This document shows, in pieces, positions 7,103 through 15,855 of a stretch of 28,222 nucleotides of DNA. Numbering within the stretch: position 1 is the stretch's first letter; every line of letters begins with the position of its first letter. The position numbers and the translations under genes were made by a program. Origin of the DNA: a virus; the IMG/VR virus record IMGVR_UViG_3300025592_000588, positions 1 through 28,222 of that record; one strand, 5' to 3'. The notes under the pieces are model-generated. The model was not told the DNA's origin, ran no database searches, and saw nothing but the letters and a program-made list of their open reading frames with translations.

Positions 7103-9910
7103 TTAGAAATTAACACTTAACCCTAAGTTAAAGTATCTTGGTGTACCAAGAAATACTTCAGCGTTATGTGCTGAGTGAGTTTTACTCCCATAGCTATTGT
7201 ATTGACTATGATCTACTGCATCTTGTACATATGTTTCGTCTAAAGCGTTAAACACATGAGCAAATAAAGATATGTCATATCCACTAACTGGTAGTAAATA
7301 TGAAGCATGTAAGTCCACCTTTGAATAAGATGGTGCTTCCCATACTTGTTCTCTGTCTGCATCTTCATCTGAACCATCGTATTCACGAGAATCAGGACTC
7401 CAATCACTATAGTTCTTATCATAAGAATTCCATAGTGCTGAAATTACTAATCCCTTTACAGGAAAAATGGTTGCACCAAGTGCATATGAAGTCTGTGGCA
7501 TATCACCAACATTCAACCCGTCAAGGGCGTATTGATAATCTGTAGTGGTTAAACCAGTTACATTACCATCATCATCATATTCATTTGATTGATACTTTCC
7601 ATGAGCATCACCATCAAACTTCCAAGTACCAAGACTTACTGCTGCATCTATACGAACCAATTTATGTAGTTGTGTAGAAGCTTCAATCTCAAGTCCTTGA
7701 TGTTTTTGTTGAATACCTGTTAAGAAAATGACATCAGTATCTCCTGAATCACCTTGTCCTGTGGTTACTGCTTTAGTAAGGTTTCTGTCTTTCCAATCTG
7801 TATTGTAAACATTTGCCTTAACAGCAAATCTTTCAGATTCGAAATTGACACCAGCTTCTGAACTAATGAAACTTTCATTATTTGGATCAGAAGCAACCGT
7901 ACCATCAAAGTAAATCACATTATCCATGATAGGTGGTTTTTCAACATATCCAATGTTAGCAAAAAGACTAACATTATCATCTATGTCGTACATTGCTCCA
8001 CCTTTGAACTGAGCAGCATAAATAGCATCAGCTTTTATTACTTCATCAGCAACTGAAAAGTGGTCTTGGTAAGAATACTTAATACTTGATAATCCACCCA
8101 TACCATATAGATTTAGATTATCTTTACTATAATTACCTTGTACAAATCCACCCAACCAATCAACGGTAGTTTCATTGTGATAAGCGATTATATCACCTAA
8201 CCCAACTCTTTTACCATCTGGTGCGTTATCATCAGCAAAATCCAAATAATAATCTCCACCTAATAAATCACGAACTTCTCGTGCGTGTTCTATACCTGCG
8301 GTTCTCCAATCAATACCTACTTGTAACTTAAACTCATCACTAATATCGTAATTAAGTTTAGAAATTACACCATAAGTATTTTGACGATTGATACTATTAC
8401 GAAGAATACCAACTGATTGATTATTATCAACACCATGTGTTCGTGTAAGAGCTGACTTATCTACATATACTACTGAATCATCTCCAGAATTATATGCTAT
8501 AAGACTATTCCAATCACGAGTCCAGGGACCACGACCATAATAAAATTTATAGTCATCATCACCAAGATTACCATCAGCATCAAATGTAGGAATCTTACCA
8601 TAAGTTCCTGTTCCACCACCAGAACCACCTGACCAATAAAAGACTGAACTTAAACTTGTCTTATCATCTATTGTCCAAAAATGATTTAGATTTACTAATG
8701 GTTTGTGAAAGTAGTTTTCTCTTTCGTTTAGATAATCACTTGCGTGTCTATCTTGTAGTCCACTATCAAAAAGTCCACCTACACCATACATATACCAGTA
8801 TTGTTTACCTTTATATGATGGGTCAACTGGTGACCAGTTTTGATTAAACTTATGTCCTACATCTGCGAACTTACCATCTTCACCAAGTGCTTCAGTATCA
8901 TATCCATCTACACTTGCAGCAAAATCAGCGTCATAAGCACCGATATTCTGTTTGTATAGATTTTGTCCATGTCGCTGTGGAGCACCGATTGCATATAATT
9001 CCAATCGATGGTCAGCATTTACTTGATAACTTGAACCAAAATAATATGCCCAAGCGTCTGTCCATGTCTTGTCAATGACACCATCACCTGTTTTACGAAC
9101 TACAGTACCACTTAGGGCGAATTTATCACCAATAAGTCCTGAATTGTAATTCAATGTGGTTTTCAGAAAACCCCCTGCACCACCTTCCTGTTTAAACTTA
9201 CCACCTTTTGAAGCGGAAGCAGGATTTGTGATTATGTTCATCGTACCACCAATTGAGGGGGCAGCCAAGTTAACGGCACTTAATCCACGCTGCATCTGGA
9301 TAGATTGAGCTGCATCTGCAACTCCATCCCAGTTAGACCAATAGACCCAACCGTTTTCCATATCGTTTTGTGGAACTCCGTTTATCATTACTGCTACATT
9401 CCTCTGATTAAACCCGCGAACATTGATACGGGCATCACCCGCACCCCCACCTTGTTGCGTAGCATATACACTTGGTGTAGTATTTAAAGACATTGGTAAG
9501 TCTTGTGAACCAAGACGAAATTCAATTTCTTCTTTACTAACTGTAGTATAAGCAACAGGTGTTTTATCATCAGCCCTTGAAGCTAAAACTTCAAGTGCAG
9601 ACATCTCAAGTGCAGATATTAAAAGTGAGAAGTCTACGGTACTAGCCGTTCCCTCTACCACTTCAACCTCTACTGTATGGGATGCATATCCAATTGAAGA
9701 AGCTTTAATTGTATAAGTTCCTGCCCCTAAATCAATAGAGTAAGCTCCATCTGCATCAGCAGATGTACCTAAATCAGTTCCTTGTACTACAATATCAGCC
9801 CCAATCAATGGGTTCTTTTCTGTATCTGTAACTGTTCCGACTACCTGCCCATATAAGAACATTGGCATCATCATTGTTAAAAATACAGATATTAGATTAT
9901 TTTTTTTCAT
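7103..9910 (-). CDS. TonB-dependent outer-membrane receptor with CarboxypepD_reg-like N-terminus
   Basis: A 935-aa outer-membrane active-transport receptor, unexpected in a phage genome. It has a signal peptide (residues 1-21, KKNN then a hydrophobic core ending FLYG), a carboxypeptidase-regulatory-like beta-sandwich (about 22-98, with GTVTD, NPLIGADIVVQGT, DADGAYSI), a plug domain (about 115-230, with INVRGFNQRNVAVMINGVP at 162-180 and GGTMNIIT at 221-228), and a long Tyr/Asp/Gly-rich beta-barrel ending in GLSVNF. The terminal Phe is typical of Bam substrates. The frame is intact and the start has GGAG 8 nt upstream. It begins 78 nt after the B12-dependent RNR on the same strand. By eye the codons look less AT-rich than those of neighbouring genes, fitting recent capture from an FCB-group host. 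The substrate cannot be read from sequence; cobalamin, siderophore or glycan are all possible. A role in superinfection exclusion is an alternative. Confidence 0.93.
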   Translation of the reverse strand: MKKNNLISVFLTMMMPMFLYGQVVGTVTDTEKNPLIGADIVVQGTDLGTSADADGAYSIDLGAGTYTIKASSIGYASHTVEVEVVEGTASTVDFSLLISALEMSALEVLASRADDKTPVAYTTVSKEEIEFRLGSQDLPMSLNTTPSVYATQQGGGAGDARINVRGFNQRNVAVMINGVPQNDMENGWVYWSNWDGVADAAQSIQMQRGLSAVNLAAPSIGGTMNIITNPASASKGGKFKQEGGAGGFLKTTLNYNSGLIGDKFALSGTVVRKTGDGVIDKTWTDAWAYYFGSSYQVNADHRLELYAIGAPQRHGQNLYKQNIGAYDADFAASVDGYDTEALGEDGKFADVGHKFNQNWSPVDPSYKGKQYWYMYGVGGLFDSGLQDRHASDYLNERENYFHKPLVNLNHFWTIDDKTSLSSVFYWSGGSGGGTGTYGKIPTFDADGNLGDDDYKFYYGRGPWTRDWNSLIAYNSGDDSVVYVDKSALTRTHGVDNNQSVGILRNSINRQNTYGVISKLNYDISDEFKLQVGIDWRTAGIEHAREVRDLLGGDYYLDFADDNAPDGKRVGLGDIIAYHNETTVDWLGGFVQGNYSKDNLNLYGMGGLSSIKYSYQDHFSVADEVIKADAIYAAQFKGGAMYDIDDNVSLFANIGYVEKPPIMDNVIYFDGTVASDPNNESFISSEAGVNFESERFAVKANVYNTDWKDRNLTKAVTTGQGDSGDTDVIFLTGIQQKHQGLEIEASTQLHKLVRIDAAVSLGTWKFDGDAHGKYQSNEYDDDGNVTGLTTTDYQYALDGLNVGDMPQTSYALGATIFPVKGLVISALWNSYDKNYSDWSPDSREYDGSDEDADREQVWEAPSYSKVDLHASYLLPVSGYDISLFAHVFNALDETYVQDAVDHSQYNSYGSKTHSAHNAEVFLGTPRYFNLGLSVNF

Positions 9911-9938
9911 TTATAATCTCCTCTGTTTGTTTGTTTGA

Positions 9939-9962
9939 GACGCATTTTTTCATAGGTGCGTC
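9939..9962 (-). promoter_or_regulatory. Hairpin in the leader of the TonB receptor gene
   Basis: GACGCA and TGCGTC form a perfect 6-bp stem around a 12-nt loop, in the 78-nt gap between RNR and the receptor. No U-tract follows on the minus strand, so it is not a standard terminator. It lies about 20 nt before the ribosome binding site and could stabilise, process or regulate the receptor message. Confidence 0.45.
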
Positions 9963-9988
9963 AACTGCCTATTCGGGTATGTGAAATC

Positions 9989-12900
9989 TTAGTTTGCATA
10001 ATCTTGATCATCGTTATCTCCACTTAATGGTTGAATCTCACATGAATCATTATTGCAAAATTTATCTATTTCAGCCTCTTCATTTTTAATTACACCAAAT
10101 GAAAGAGGTTTTAATTTTTTTAATTGTTTATTATAAGTTTTCTCATCTATTGCTTCATATGGCATTTGTTTGTAAGCTCCATAATCATGTCTTGGTAATA
10201 ATGAAATTCCTTTTAATCTATATTGAAAATAATTCAATACATATGGTAGTTCTTCAGCTTCTGTTTCAGGATTGAATGTTGCCGTACAACTAACTTGGTT
10301 ATCTGCCCAATGTCGTTGTAAGAACGCGGCTAAACTGAATTGTTCCCAAATCGAAAGTTCAGCCGCAGTTCTTATACCTTCTCCAACATCTACTGGAACA
10401 TCTACAACCATAGTTGTATTCTCCGAACCAAATGCTGGCTCTAACTTATAACCTGCTTTTTTCAATGGTTCTATTAATTCAGATTGATTTGATAATCTTA
10501 CTCTCCGAATATAGAAACGACTTTCGGGATAATGTAATCCTGGAGTTGCTCCTGCTAATAATGAAACCGTTCCACTTGGTTTAACACTTGTGGTTTTAAT
10601 TGATTTTGGTATGGCGAACCAATCAGAATATAATTTATCCCATTCTTGTATAACATCATATCCATCTTCTAACCAAGTTTTTAATTTATCTAATCCATGA
10701 TTAGTAATGAATTGTGCAACTCCACTAACACTACATCCAATTCTTCTATTTCTCAACATAACTCTATTTGTATCACTCCAATGAGTTCTACCAAGTGTTA
10801 CCGTTTTAGCATACAGATAAGCATATTTAAGTGTTCTTTGATAGTCCTCTAATGAGTCGTGATTGTTTGGAAATGTTTCTACAAGACAACAAAGTTCATA
10901 ACTTTCCAAACTTTGTTCCAGGCAATTATGGATAAACAAACCAGATGAATCTAAATATTTGTTGTCTTTTGTAGATGTTATCACACCAAAATTATGTGTA
11001 TCTTCAACAGTCATATCATAAACATCTTCATACCCATAAAACTCAACTGATACAACTTTATGATTCCAAATACCTTGATTTTCCATACTTCTTTTAACAT
11101 TAGAACAAGAATGACTGCAAGTTTTTCTTTTGGAAGCTTGATATTCTGTAAGTGTCTTATGTTCATTACATACTGGACAGTTCCAATCAACCCACGCAGT
11201 TCTTGATTTTTTTATGTCGGATAAATGTTTTTTTACTTCATTGGTCATACCATTTTTAATCGATTCAATCATAAAATCTCGTTGATTTTCCCAATTTTTA
11301 GTTGATTTTTTACCAATAGATTTTAATGCAGAATCTTTGTGATTTTTACCGTACATACCATTTCGCTCACCGTAATGACCACCATTAATACGAGTAGTTT
11401 CTTTCATCTTTTCTACATTTACAGGGTTATGCATTGGATTTTTATCTAATCTATGTAATCTACTATGTTCTGATTGAGTAATAACATCTAAATTATCCCA
11501 TGAATCATTTGTCTTATCAAAATCTATATGATGAATAGCATACTCTTTGGCGGTAGGCATATAACCAAGTTCTGATTCTGTGATTAATCTATACTGTCTT
11601 AATCCACTTGCTTTTTTCCCGGTACCTCGTATGTTTCTATAACCTTTATTACTAAAACTATTAAATGGAAATACTGATTCATCTTTTTGTAAATCTCTAA
11701 GTTCTTTATATTCACCACTTCGTAACATAATTTTATGGTCAGGTGTTGCTAATAAATTAGAACCATCATCCAAAGTAAGTTTCCACACTTCTGTATTTTC
11801 TTTTGTTTTCCAAGTTTTAATTGATTGTTTGATGACTACTTTTCCATTTTCATCAACTGAATAAACTGGGTATTGAGTATCTACTAAATCTTTAATTGGA
11901 ACTGTATTTCTACCATCAGCTACTGCTACTAATGTTTCACCAACAATACAAGGATTTCCACCCATAACTCTATGGTCTTTATTATCTCCACCATTTTGCA
12001 TACGAGAAAATTTCCTCATATTTTCTAACCAAGCTAAACCAGGTTCTCCATTATCTACGATTCGTTTTGAAACTTCTGTATAATCCATACCAAGTTCTGC
12101 AAATATACTATTGTTTGAAGTCCACCCATATTGTTCTCTGTCTGGATTAACTTTATAATTTTTTAAATCTAAATATTCATCATCATGGGGATCACCGAAC
12201 ACAATCTCTGCTGTTCGTCTTACATTCCCTGCTACGACACATTTACCAATTAGGTTCATTATATCCACAATTGTAGTTACGGTAATTAGTTCTCCACTAT
12301 TCTTTTCTAATACTTTTCTTATATCTTCGTGAACTTCTTCTAATGGGTCTGGACCACTTGAAACACCGCCAAATCCTTTGATTGGTTCTCCTAATGCTCT
12401 AATCTTTGTATAATCAAACTCTACTGGGTGTGAACCATGAAAATAACTTTCTAATAATAACCTTAACGAATCTACCCAACCTTCTCTTGTGTCTGGAATC
12501 TGAAATATTGTTGAATCCCTATCTTTATCTATACCTTTAACAAGTATTTCACCAGCACCCTTACAGTCAAATCCAACACCAACACCTAACATACTTGCAT
12601 CCATTAGAAAACAGAATGGTTTTGAGTAATCTTCTTTAAGTGTTTTAGTAGATACGAATGCACAATTATTTAGAGCTGCATATAATTTCTTTTCTTCTGT
12701 GATTGATGTTCCCATTGCCCATAAACCACGACCAGGTGGTAAAAATTTCATATTGAATATTCTATCATACATATCTTGTGCAGATTTCTGTGCTTGCCAC
12801 GGATTCCAACCTAATTGATGAGAATTAATCCAATTCCATTGCATTGAATATGTTCCCTCTACAACTCTTTGGACGGTTTCCCACCATCTCTCATTTTTTC

Positions 12901-13024
12901 CATTCTCTTTGATACGGGAATAGGTTCTCATATAAACCAGTTCACCTAACCCATTAAAACCAAACGGTGGTTTTTTTCTTTTATATTTGTCGATAAAATT
13001 TTCCGATAACTTAAACTTTTCCAC
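9989..13024 (-). CDS. nrdJ: Adenosylcobalamin-dependent (class II) ribonucleotide reductase with intein
   Basis: A monomeric ribonucleoside-triphosphate reductase of the Lactobacillus RTPR type, making deoxynucleotides for phage replication with coenzyme B12. The precursor is 1011 aa; removing the intein (359-700) leaves 669 aa. Landmarks: NNC (C121, redox partner), GVGVGF (147-152), GFGG-SSGP, VVAGNVRR (263-270), the active-site C-L-E after the intein (C701 thiyl site, E703), TTSVKPSGTVSLLAGA, and a C-terminal C-x4-C redox pair (KFCNNDSCE). The start is GTG at 13024 with AGGAG 5 nt upstream. No NrdA/NrdB or class III gene is visible. It follows a terminator-like hairpin after the helicase and precedes the TonB receptor. 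Class II enzymes need no oxygen but need B12, so the neighbouring receptor may matter. Confidence 0.95.
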   Translation of the reverse strand: MEKFKLSENFIDKYKRKKPPFGFNGLGELVYMRTYSRIKENGKNERWWETVQRVVEGTYSMQWNWINSHQLGWNPWQAQKSAQDMYDRIFNMKFLPPGRGLWAMGTSITEEKKLYAALNNCAFVSTKTLKEDYSKPFCFLMDASMLGVGVGFDCKGAGEILVKGIDKDRDSTIFQIPDTREGWVDSLRLLLESYFHGSHPVEFDYTKIRALGEPIKGFGGVSSGPDPLEEVHEDIRKVLEKNSGELITVTTIVDIMNLIGKCVVAGNVRRTAEIVFGDPHDDEYLDLKNYKVNPDREQYGWTSNNSIFAELGMDYTEVSKRIVDNGEPGLAWLENMRKFSRMQNGGDNKDHRVMGGNPCIVGETLVAVADGRNTVPIKDLVDTQYPVYSVDENGKVVIKQSIKTWKTKENTEVWKLTLDDGSNLLATPDHKIMLRSGEYKELRDLQKDESVFPFNSFSNKGYRNIRGTGKKASGLRQYRLITESELGYMPTAKEYAIHHIDFDKTNDSWDNLDVITQSEHSRLHRLDKNPMHNPVNVEKMKETTRINGGHYGERNGMYGKNHKDSALKSIGKKSTKNWENQRDFMIESIKNGMTNEVKKHLSDIKKSRTAWVDWNCPVCNEHKTLTEYQASKRKTCSHSCSNVKRSMENQGIWNHKVVSVEFYGYEDVYDMTVEDTHNFGVITSTKDNKYLDSSGLFIHNCLEQSLESYELCCLVETFPNNHDSLEDYQRTLKYAYLYAKTVTLGRTHWSDTNRVMLRNRRIGCSVSGVAQFITNHGLDKLKTWLEDGYDVIQEWDKLYSDWFAIPKSIKTTSVKPSGTVSLLAGATPGLHYPESRFYIRRVRLSNQSELIEPLKKAGYKLEPAFGSENTTMVVDVPVDVGEGIRTAAELSIWEQFSLAAFLQRHWADNQVSCTATFNPETEAEELPYVLNYFQYRLKGISLLPRHDYGAYKQMPYEAIDEKTYNKQLKKLKPLSFGVIKNEEAEIDKFCNNDSCEIQPLSGDNDDQDYAN
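10925..11950 (-). other. HNH-endonuclease intein in the RNR active site
   Basis: The insertion runs from C359 (CIVGETLVA) to N700 (GLFIHN), 342 aa, with catalytic Cys701 of the reductase as the +1 residue. Splicing features seen are the N-terminal Cys, a block B-like TPDH (427-430), and the C-terminal H-N followed by Cys. Inside is an HNH homing-endonuclease core (IHHIDFDKTNDSWDNL at 497-512, then SEHSRLH), followed by a C-x-x-C ... C-x3-C zinc-finger-like segment (616-640). The reading frame is open throughout, so the intein is probably active. It sits exactly where loss of splicing would kill the enzyme, which is typical of intein sites. Confidence 0.93.
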
Positions 13025-13044
13025 TACAACTCCTATTTCTGCTT

Positions 13045-13140
13045 GTTCACAACATTTATCTACTTCCTAATATACCTATAATATATATAATATTTTAAAC
13101 ACTATATATACATTTTTTTAGAAGTTTAAAAAACTTTTTC
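13045..13140 (-). promoter_or_regulatory. AT-rich leader upstream of the RNR gene
   Basis: The gap between helicase and RNR is almost pure A/T with TATATATA and TATTATATATATTATAG tracts. This is the right place for a promoter reading into the RNR gene after the helicase terminator. No TTGAC-type -35 is visible, so it may use a phage-modified polymerase or not be a promoter at all. Confidence 0.3.
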
Positions 13141-13151
13141 TTTGAAGTTTT

Positions 13152-13180
13152 AAAAAGTGAACACCAAGTGTGTACTTTTT
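13152..13180 (-). terminator. Terminator-like hairpin after the helicase gene
   Basis: AAAAAGT-ACAC pairs with GTGT-(TC)-ACTTTTT around a 5-nt loop, overlapping the helicase stop codon. The 3' arm is itself a T-run and is followed by AAAAC, so it can end transcription on the minus strand. The stem is AT-rich and has one bulge. Confidence 0.5.
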
Positions 13181-14552
13181 ATTCAAACCCTTCTCCGTCA
13201 AAATCTTTCTTCTTCTGTGCTAATGTTTTTCTAATATATTCATCAGCATTATTCATCTTTCCTTGTACTTCTTTACCACCTTGAGTATTAGTTTCATAAA
13301 TTTGTATATAACCTGTATTCGTATTAATGGTTGCTGGGAATGTAATTCCATCAGGACCAAAACGATTTTTAATCACATGAAATCGACCTGTATTTGCGAT
13401 TTTATCTTCTACTTTTCTACTCATACTCATAACGAAATCTGCTGTCATAACCTTAGAGTAATCTTCTGATACTTTACTAGCATCAATTACATCTTCGTCT
13501 AATGATGAACGATTTGCTTGTGAAGCTGTCCATATCGGTATATCAAACTCACCTGCCATACCTCTTAACTCTTCATATACATGCCCAATCTGATGTCTTT
13601 TTTCTGTGAAGTTAGATGTTGATTTCATAATATCAGCGTAATCCACAATAACCAAATCTGGTTTTATTCCTTGTAATTCACATTGTTGTAAATGTGCAAA
13701 TATTGTGTTTACACTTGCTGTTCTCGTTGGATAATATTTGATAATAAGATTTCCCTTTAACTTATCAATTGCTCTCTGTACATCATCCTTGTAGTACTGA
13801 AGATTTCCTGTAGGTTGTCCACTTATAATACAATCATATCGTAACCCAACATAAGCCGCATTTAACTCCAATGTATAATGAATTACCGTTAATCCTTTTT
13901 TCATAGCATGTGTACCGATTGCCTGTAGTGTCCATGATTTACCAATCCCTGCTGGAGCAACTATCACTCCAAGTTCTCCACCTGCAAGTCCACCATCCAT
14001 TAAATCATTAACACTATCCCAACCCGTAGGTTGAGTATCTCGTGCTTGTTTTGTCATTCGTTCTTCAAACCCAGTAATGTATTCGTGTCCGATATCTCTT
14101 TCCATACCAGCAGTCATTGCTTTATCTATAATTCCCTTTATATCGTCATATTGTTGTGTTTCCAACAATTCTACCGATTGCATAATTGCATTTTTCATTA
14201 TTTGATTTTTACAAAACTCTAATGTTTTTTCTTTAACAAATTCTAAATCTGGATCTTCTCTATGTTGCCAAGCACCTCTCAATGAATCTACAATTGCTAC
14301 CTTTAATACATCATTCTCTACATCATCAACCATAACTTTAATACTTTCCATAGTTGGTTGTGATTTATATTTAGTAAAATAATCCTTAATTGATTTAACT
14401 AAAAATTTATTTGAATCTGTATCAAAATAACTTACTTCAAGAATATCAATAATTTGTTTTACAAACTTTACATCAGTTAATAAACTTGAAATAATTTTAC
14501 TCTGAAAGGAAGTTCCGTATTTTATTAATGATTCACTCATGGTGTTGCCCAT
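13179..14552 (-). CDS. 41: Replicative DNA helicase (DnaB/gp41-like)
   Basis: A 457-aa hexameric helicase of the DnaB/RecA-fold superfamily that unwinds the replication fork. The N-terminal helical domain (1-165) is followed by the ATPase domain: TGWDSVNDLMDGGLAGGELGVIVAP, Walker A APAGIGKS (199-206), Walker B DLVIVDYADIM (299-309) and the WTASQANRSS sensor. T4 gp41 is 475 aa. The ATG at 14552 has GGAG 7 nt upstream; an alternative ATG at 14540 forms an ATGA overlap with the upstream methyltransferase gene. A DnaG/gp61-type primase, which normally works with this helicase, is not present in the window. Confidence 0.93.
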   Translation of the reverse strand: MGNTMSESLIKYGTSFQSKIISSLLTDVKFVKQIIDILEVSYFDTDSNKFLVKSIKDYFTKYKSQPTMESIKVMVDDVENDVLKVAIVDSLRGAWQHREDPDLEFVKEKTLEFCKNQIMKNAIMQSVELLETQQYDDIKGIIDKAMTAGMERDIGHEYITGFEERMTKQARDTQPTGWDSVNDLMDGGLAGGELGVIVAPAGIGKSWTLQAIGTHAMKKGLTVIHYTLELNAAYVGLRYDCIISGQPTGNLQYYKDDVQRAIDKLKGNLIIKYYPTRTASVNTIFAHLQQCELQGIKPDLVIVDYADIMKSTSNFTEKRHQIGHVYEELRGMAGEFDIPIWTASQANRSSLDEDVIDASKVSEDYSKVMTADFVMSMSRKVEDKIANTGRFHVIKNRFGPDGITFPATINTNTGYIQIYETNTQGGKEVQGKMNNADEYIRKTLAQKKKDFDGEGFE

Positions 14553-15670
14553 CCATCATCTCCGTATGGATTTGGAACATTACTCTCAATATGTTTTTCC
14601 TTTTTGAATACAAAGATAGGTTCATACTTTGAACCTGAACCATCACCATCTCTGGCCATGGTAGATAAATTTAATCTAAGTGTGTTGATATGACTATAAC
14701 CTATTTTTTTTGCTATTTCTAAAGTACCGTTTTCAATATTTTTCCCACTCGAAGTGTTCGCTATATTCAATAATAAATATCCATTTACTTTCGTAGAATC
14801 AAAAGTATTTTGTAAAGTTTGAAATAAAAATCCATCTATCCATTCTTGTTCTGTTGGAAATTTAATATAACTTTGAGTAGGTTCATCCGCATACTTTTCA
14901 GTATTAAAATATGGTGGTGAAGTAAAACATAAATCTACTTTTTCTTTTGGTTTAAATACTTCACTACCAAGACAATGTAATTCTACTTCCTTACCAAGAT
15001 AACTAAACTCTTCTTTAATCTTATTCAATCCCTCAAATGTTTTTGTTGAAGGTTCTGTACCAATATACTTTTTAATTCTTTTAGATGAAAGTGCACCAAG
15101 TAATCGTCCACCCCAACCACAACTCATATCCCAAACAACTCCATCTCCACCATAAGTTTCATAAATGTATTTTGCAGCAGTAGGACGAAAGTTAGATACG
15201 GTTTGTGTTCCACCATATATCTTTATGTTCTGTCTGAATCTATTCTCTGTCCAATGTGGTTTATCACTATGATTGTAATGCCATTTAATTGTCTTCTTGA
15301 TAACCTCTTTCAACTTGTCATCATTGTGGAAATTTTCCATTGGTGTGGTTTTTGCATTACCACAAGGAACTTCCCAAAATTGTGGAAAATAACTCCAAGC
15401 CAACCTCAATCCATTCATAGTCTGAGTTATCTCATCACCATCAAGTATTTGTTCGTGTTTAAAATTCTGTAACTTTCTTATTTGTTCGTGTTTCTCTTCT
15501 TCACGAATTGTATAATGTGGGAATCCATTCTTTCTATAATACTTGAAGATAATCTCAACTGCATCTTCTATTTCTATTTTATCTAAACTACTACATACCT
15601 TATGATAATCTAAAGATAACTTATCTTCATCAAGAAATTTACTCAATACACTATAGTCTACTGAACTCAT
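14537..15670 (-). CDS. Methyltransferase-like protein with SPPY motif (paralogue 2)
   Basis: A 377-aa protein with an AdoMet-binding motif I (WDMSCGWGGRL, 180-190) and a catalytic SPPYF (251-255). It is a paralogue of the 409-aa gene at 2443-3672: both have (D)-x-S-x-GWG-x-R, FTSPPYF-x-x-E-x-Y, TQS, a conserved Trp, and GYLLVNIA. The N-terminal 175 residues are only loosely alike and may set specificity. It probably transfers a methyl group to an exocyclic amine in DNA. The start overlaps the 61-aa gene (ATGA) and its end overlaps the helicase, so it is again embedded in a replication operon. Which base is modified cannot be told from sequence. Confidence 0.75.
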   Translation of the reverse strand: MSSVDYSVLSKFLDEDKLSLDYHKVCSSLDKIEIEDAVEIIFKYYRKNGFPHYTIREEEKHEQIRKLQNFKHEQILDGDEITQTMNGLRLAWSYFPQFWEVPCGNAKTTPMENFHNDDKLKEVIKKTIKWHYNHSDKPHWTENRFRQNIKIYGGTQTVSNFRPTAAKYIYETYGGDGVVWDMSCGWGGRLLGALSSKRIKKYIGTEPSTKTFEGLNKIKEEFSYLGKEVELHCLGSEVFKPKEKVDLCFTSPPYFNTEKYADEPTQSYIKFPTEQEWIDGFLFQTLQNTFDSTKVNGYLLLNIANTSSGKNIENGTLEIAKKIGYSHINTLRLNLSTMARDGDGSGSKYEPIFVFKKEKHIESNVPNPYGDDGWATP

Positions 15671-15852
15671 TCCAAGTTCTCATACATATCATGTACCTTT
15701 TTATCATAAAATTCTTTTCTTTTCTTTTCACGATATCTTTCTCGAGCCTTTGATTTTATCGTATCTGAATTTCTTCTATAATGCTCCATTTGCCATCTCT
15801 TTTGAGCTTCTTTTTTTTCCTTTTTTGTTTTATATTTAATTTTTCTACCCAT
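15667..15852 (-). CDS. Small highly basic protein, 61 aa
   Basis: About 45% of the 61 residues are Lys, Arg or His, with heptad-like runs of charged residues predicted to be helical (KKEKKEAQKRW, RERYREKKRKEF). It has no recognisable domain; such proteins usually bind nucleic acid. The ATG has GGGAG about 10 nt upstream, and the stop overlaps the start of the methyltransferase-like gene by ATGA, so the two are probably translated together. Function unknown. Confidence 0.7.
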   Translation of the reverse strand: MGRKIKYKTKKEKKEAQKRWQMEHYRRNSDTIKSKARERYREKKRKEFYDKKVHDMYENLE

Positions 15853-15855
15853 TTT

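Noticed and set aside
10925-11950. RNR gene interrupted by a foreign insertion or frameshift
   Set aside because: The insert is in frame from Cys to His-Asn/Cys and has intein motifs, so it is a self-splicing intein, not a disruption.
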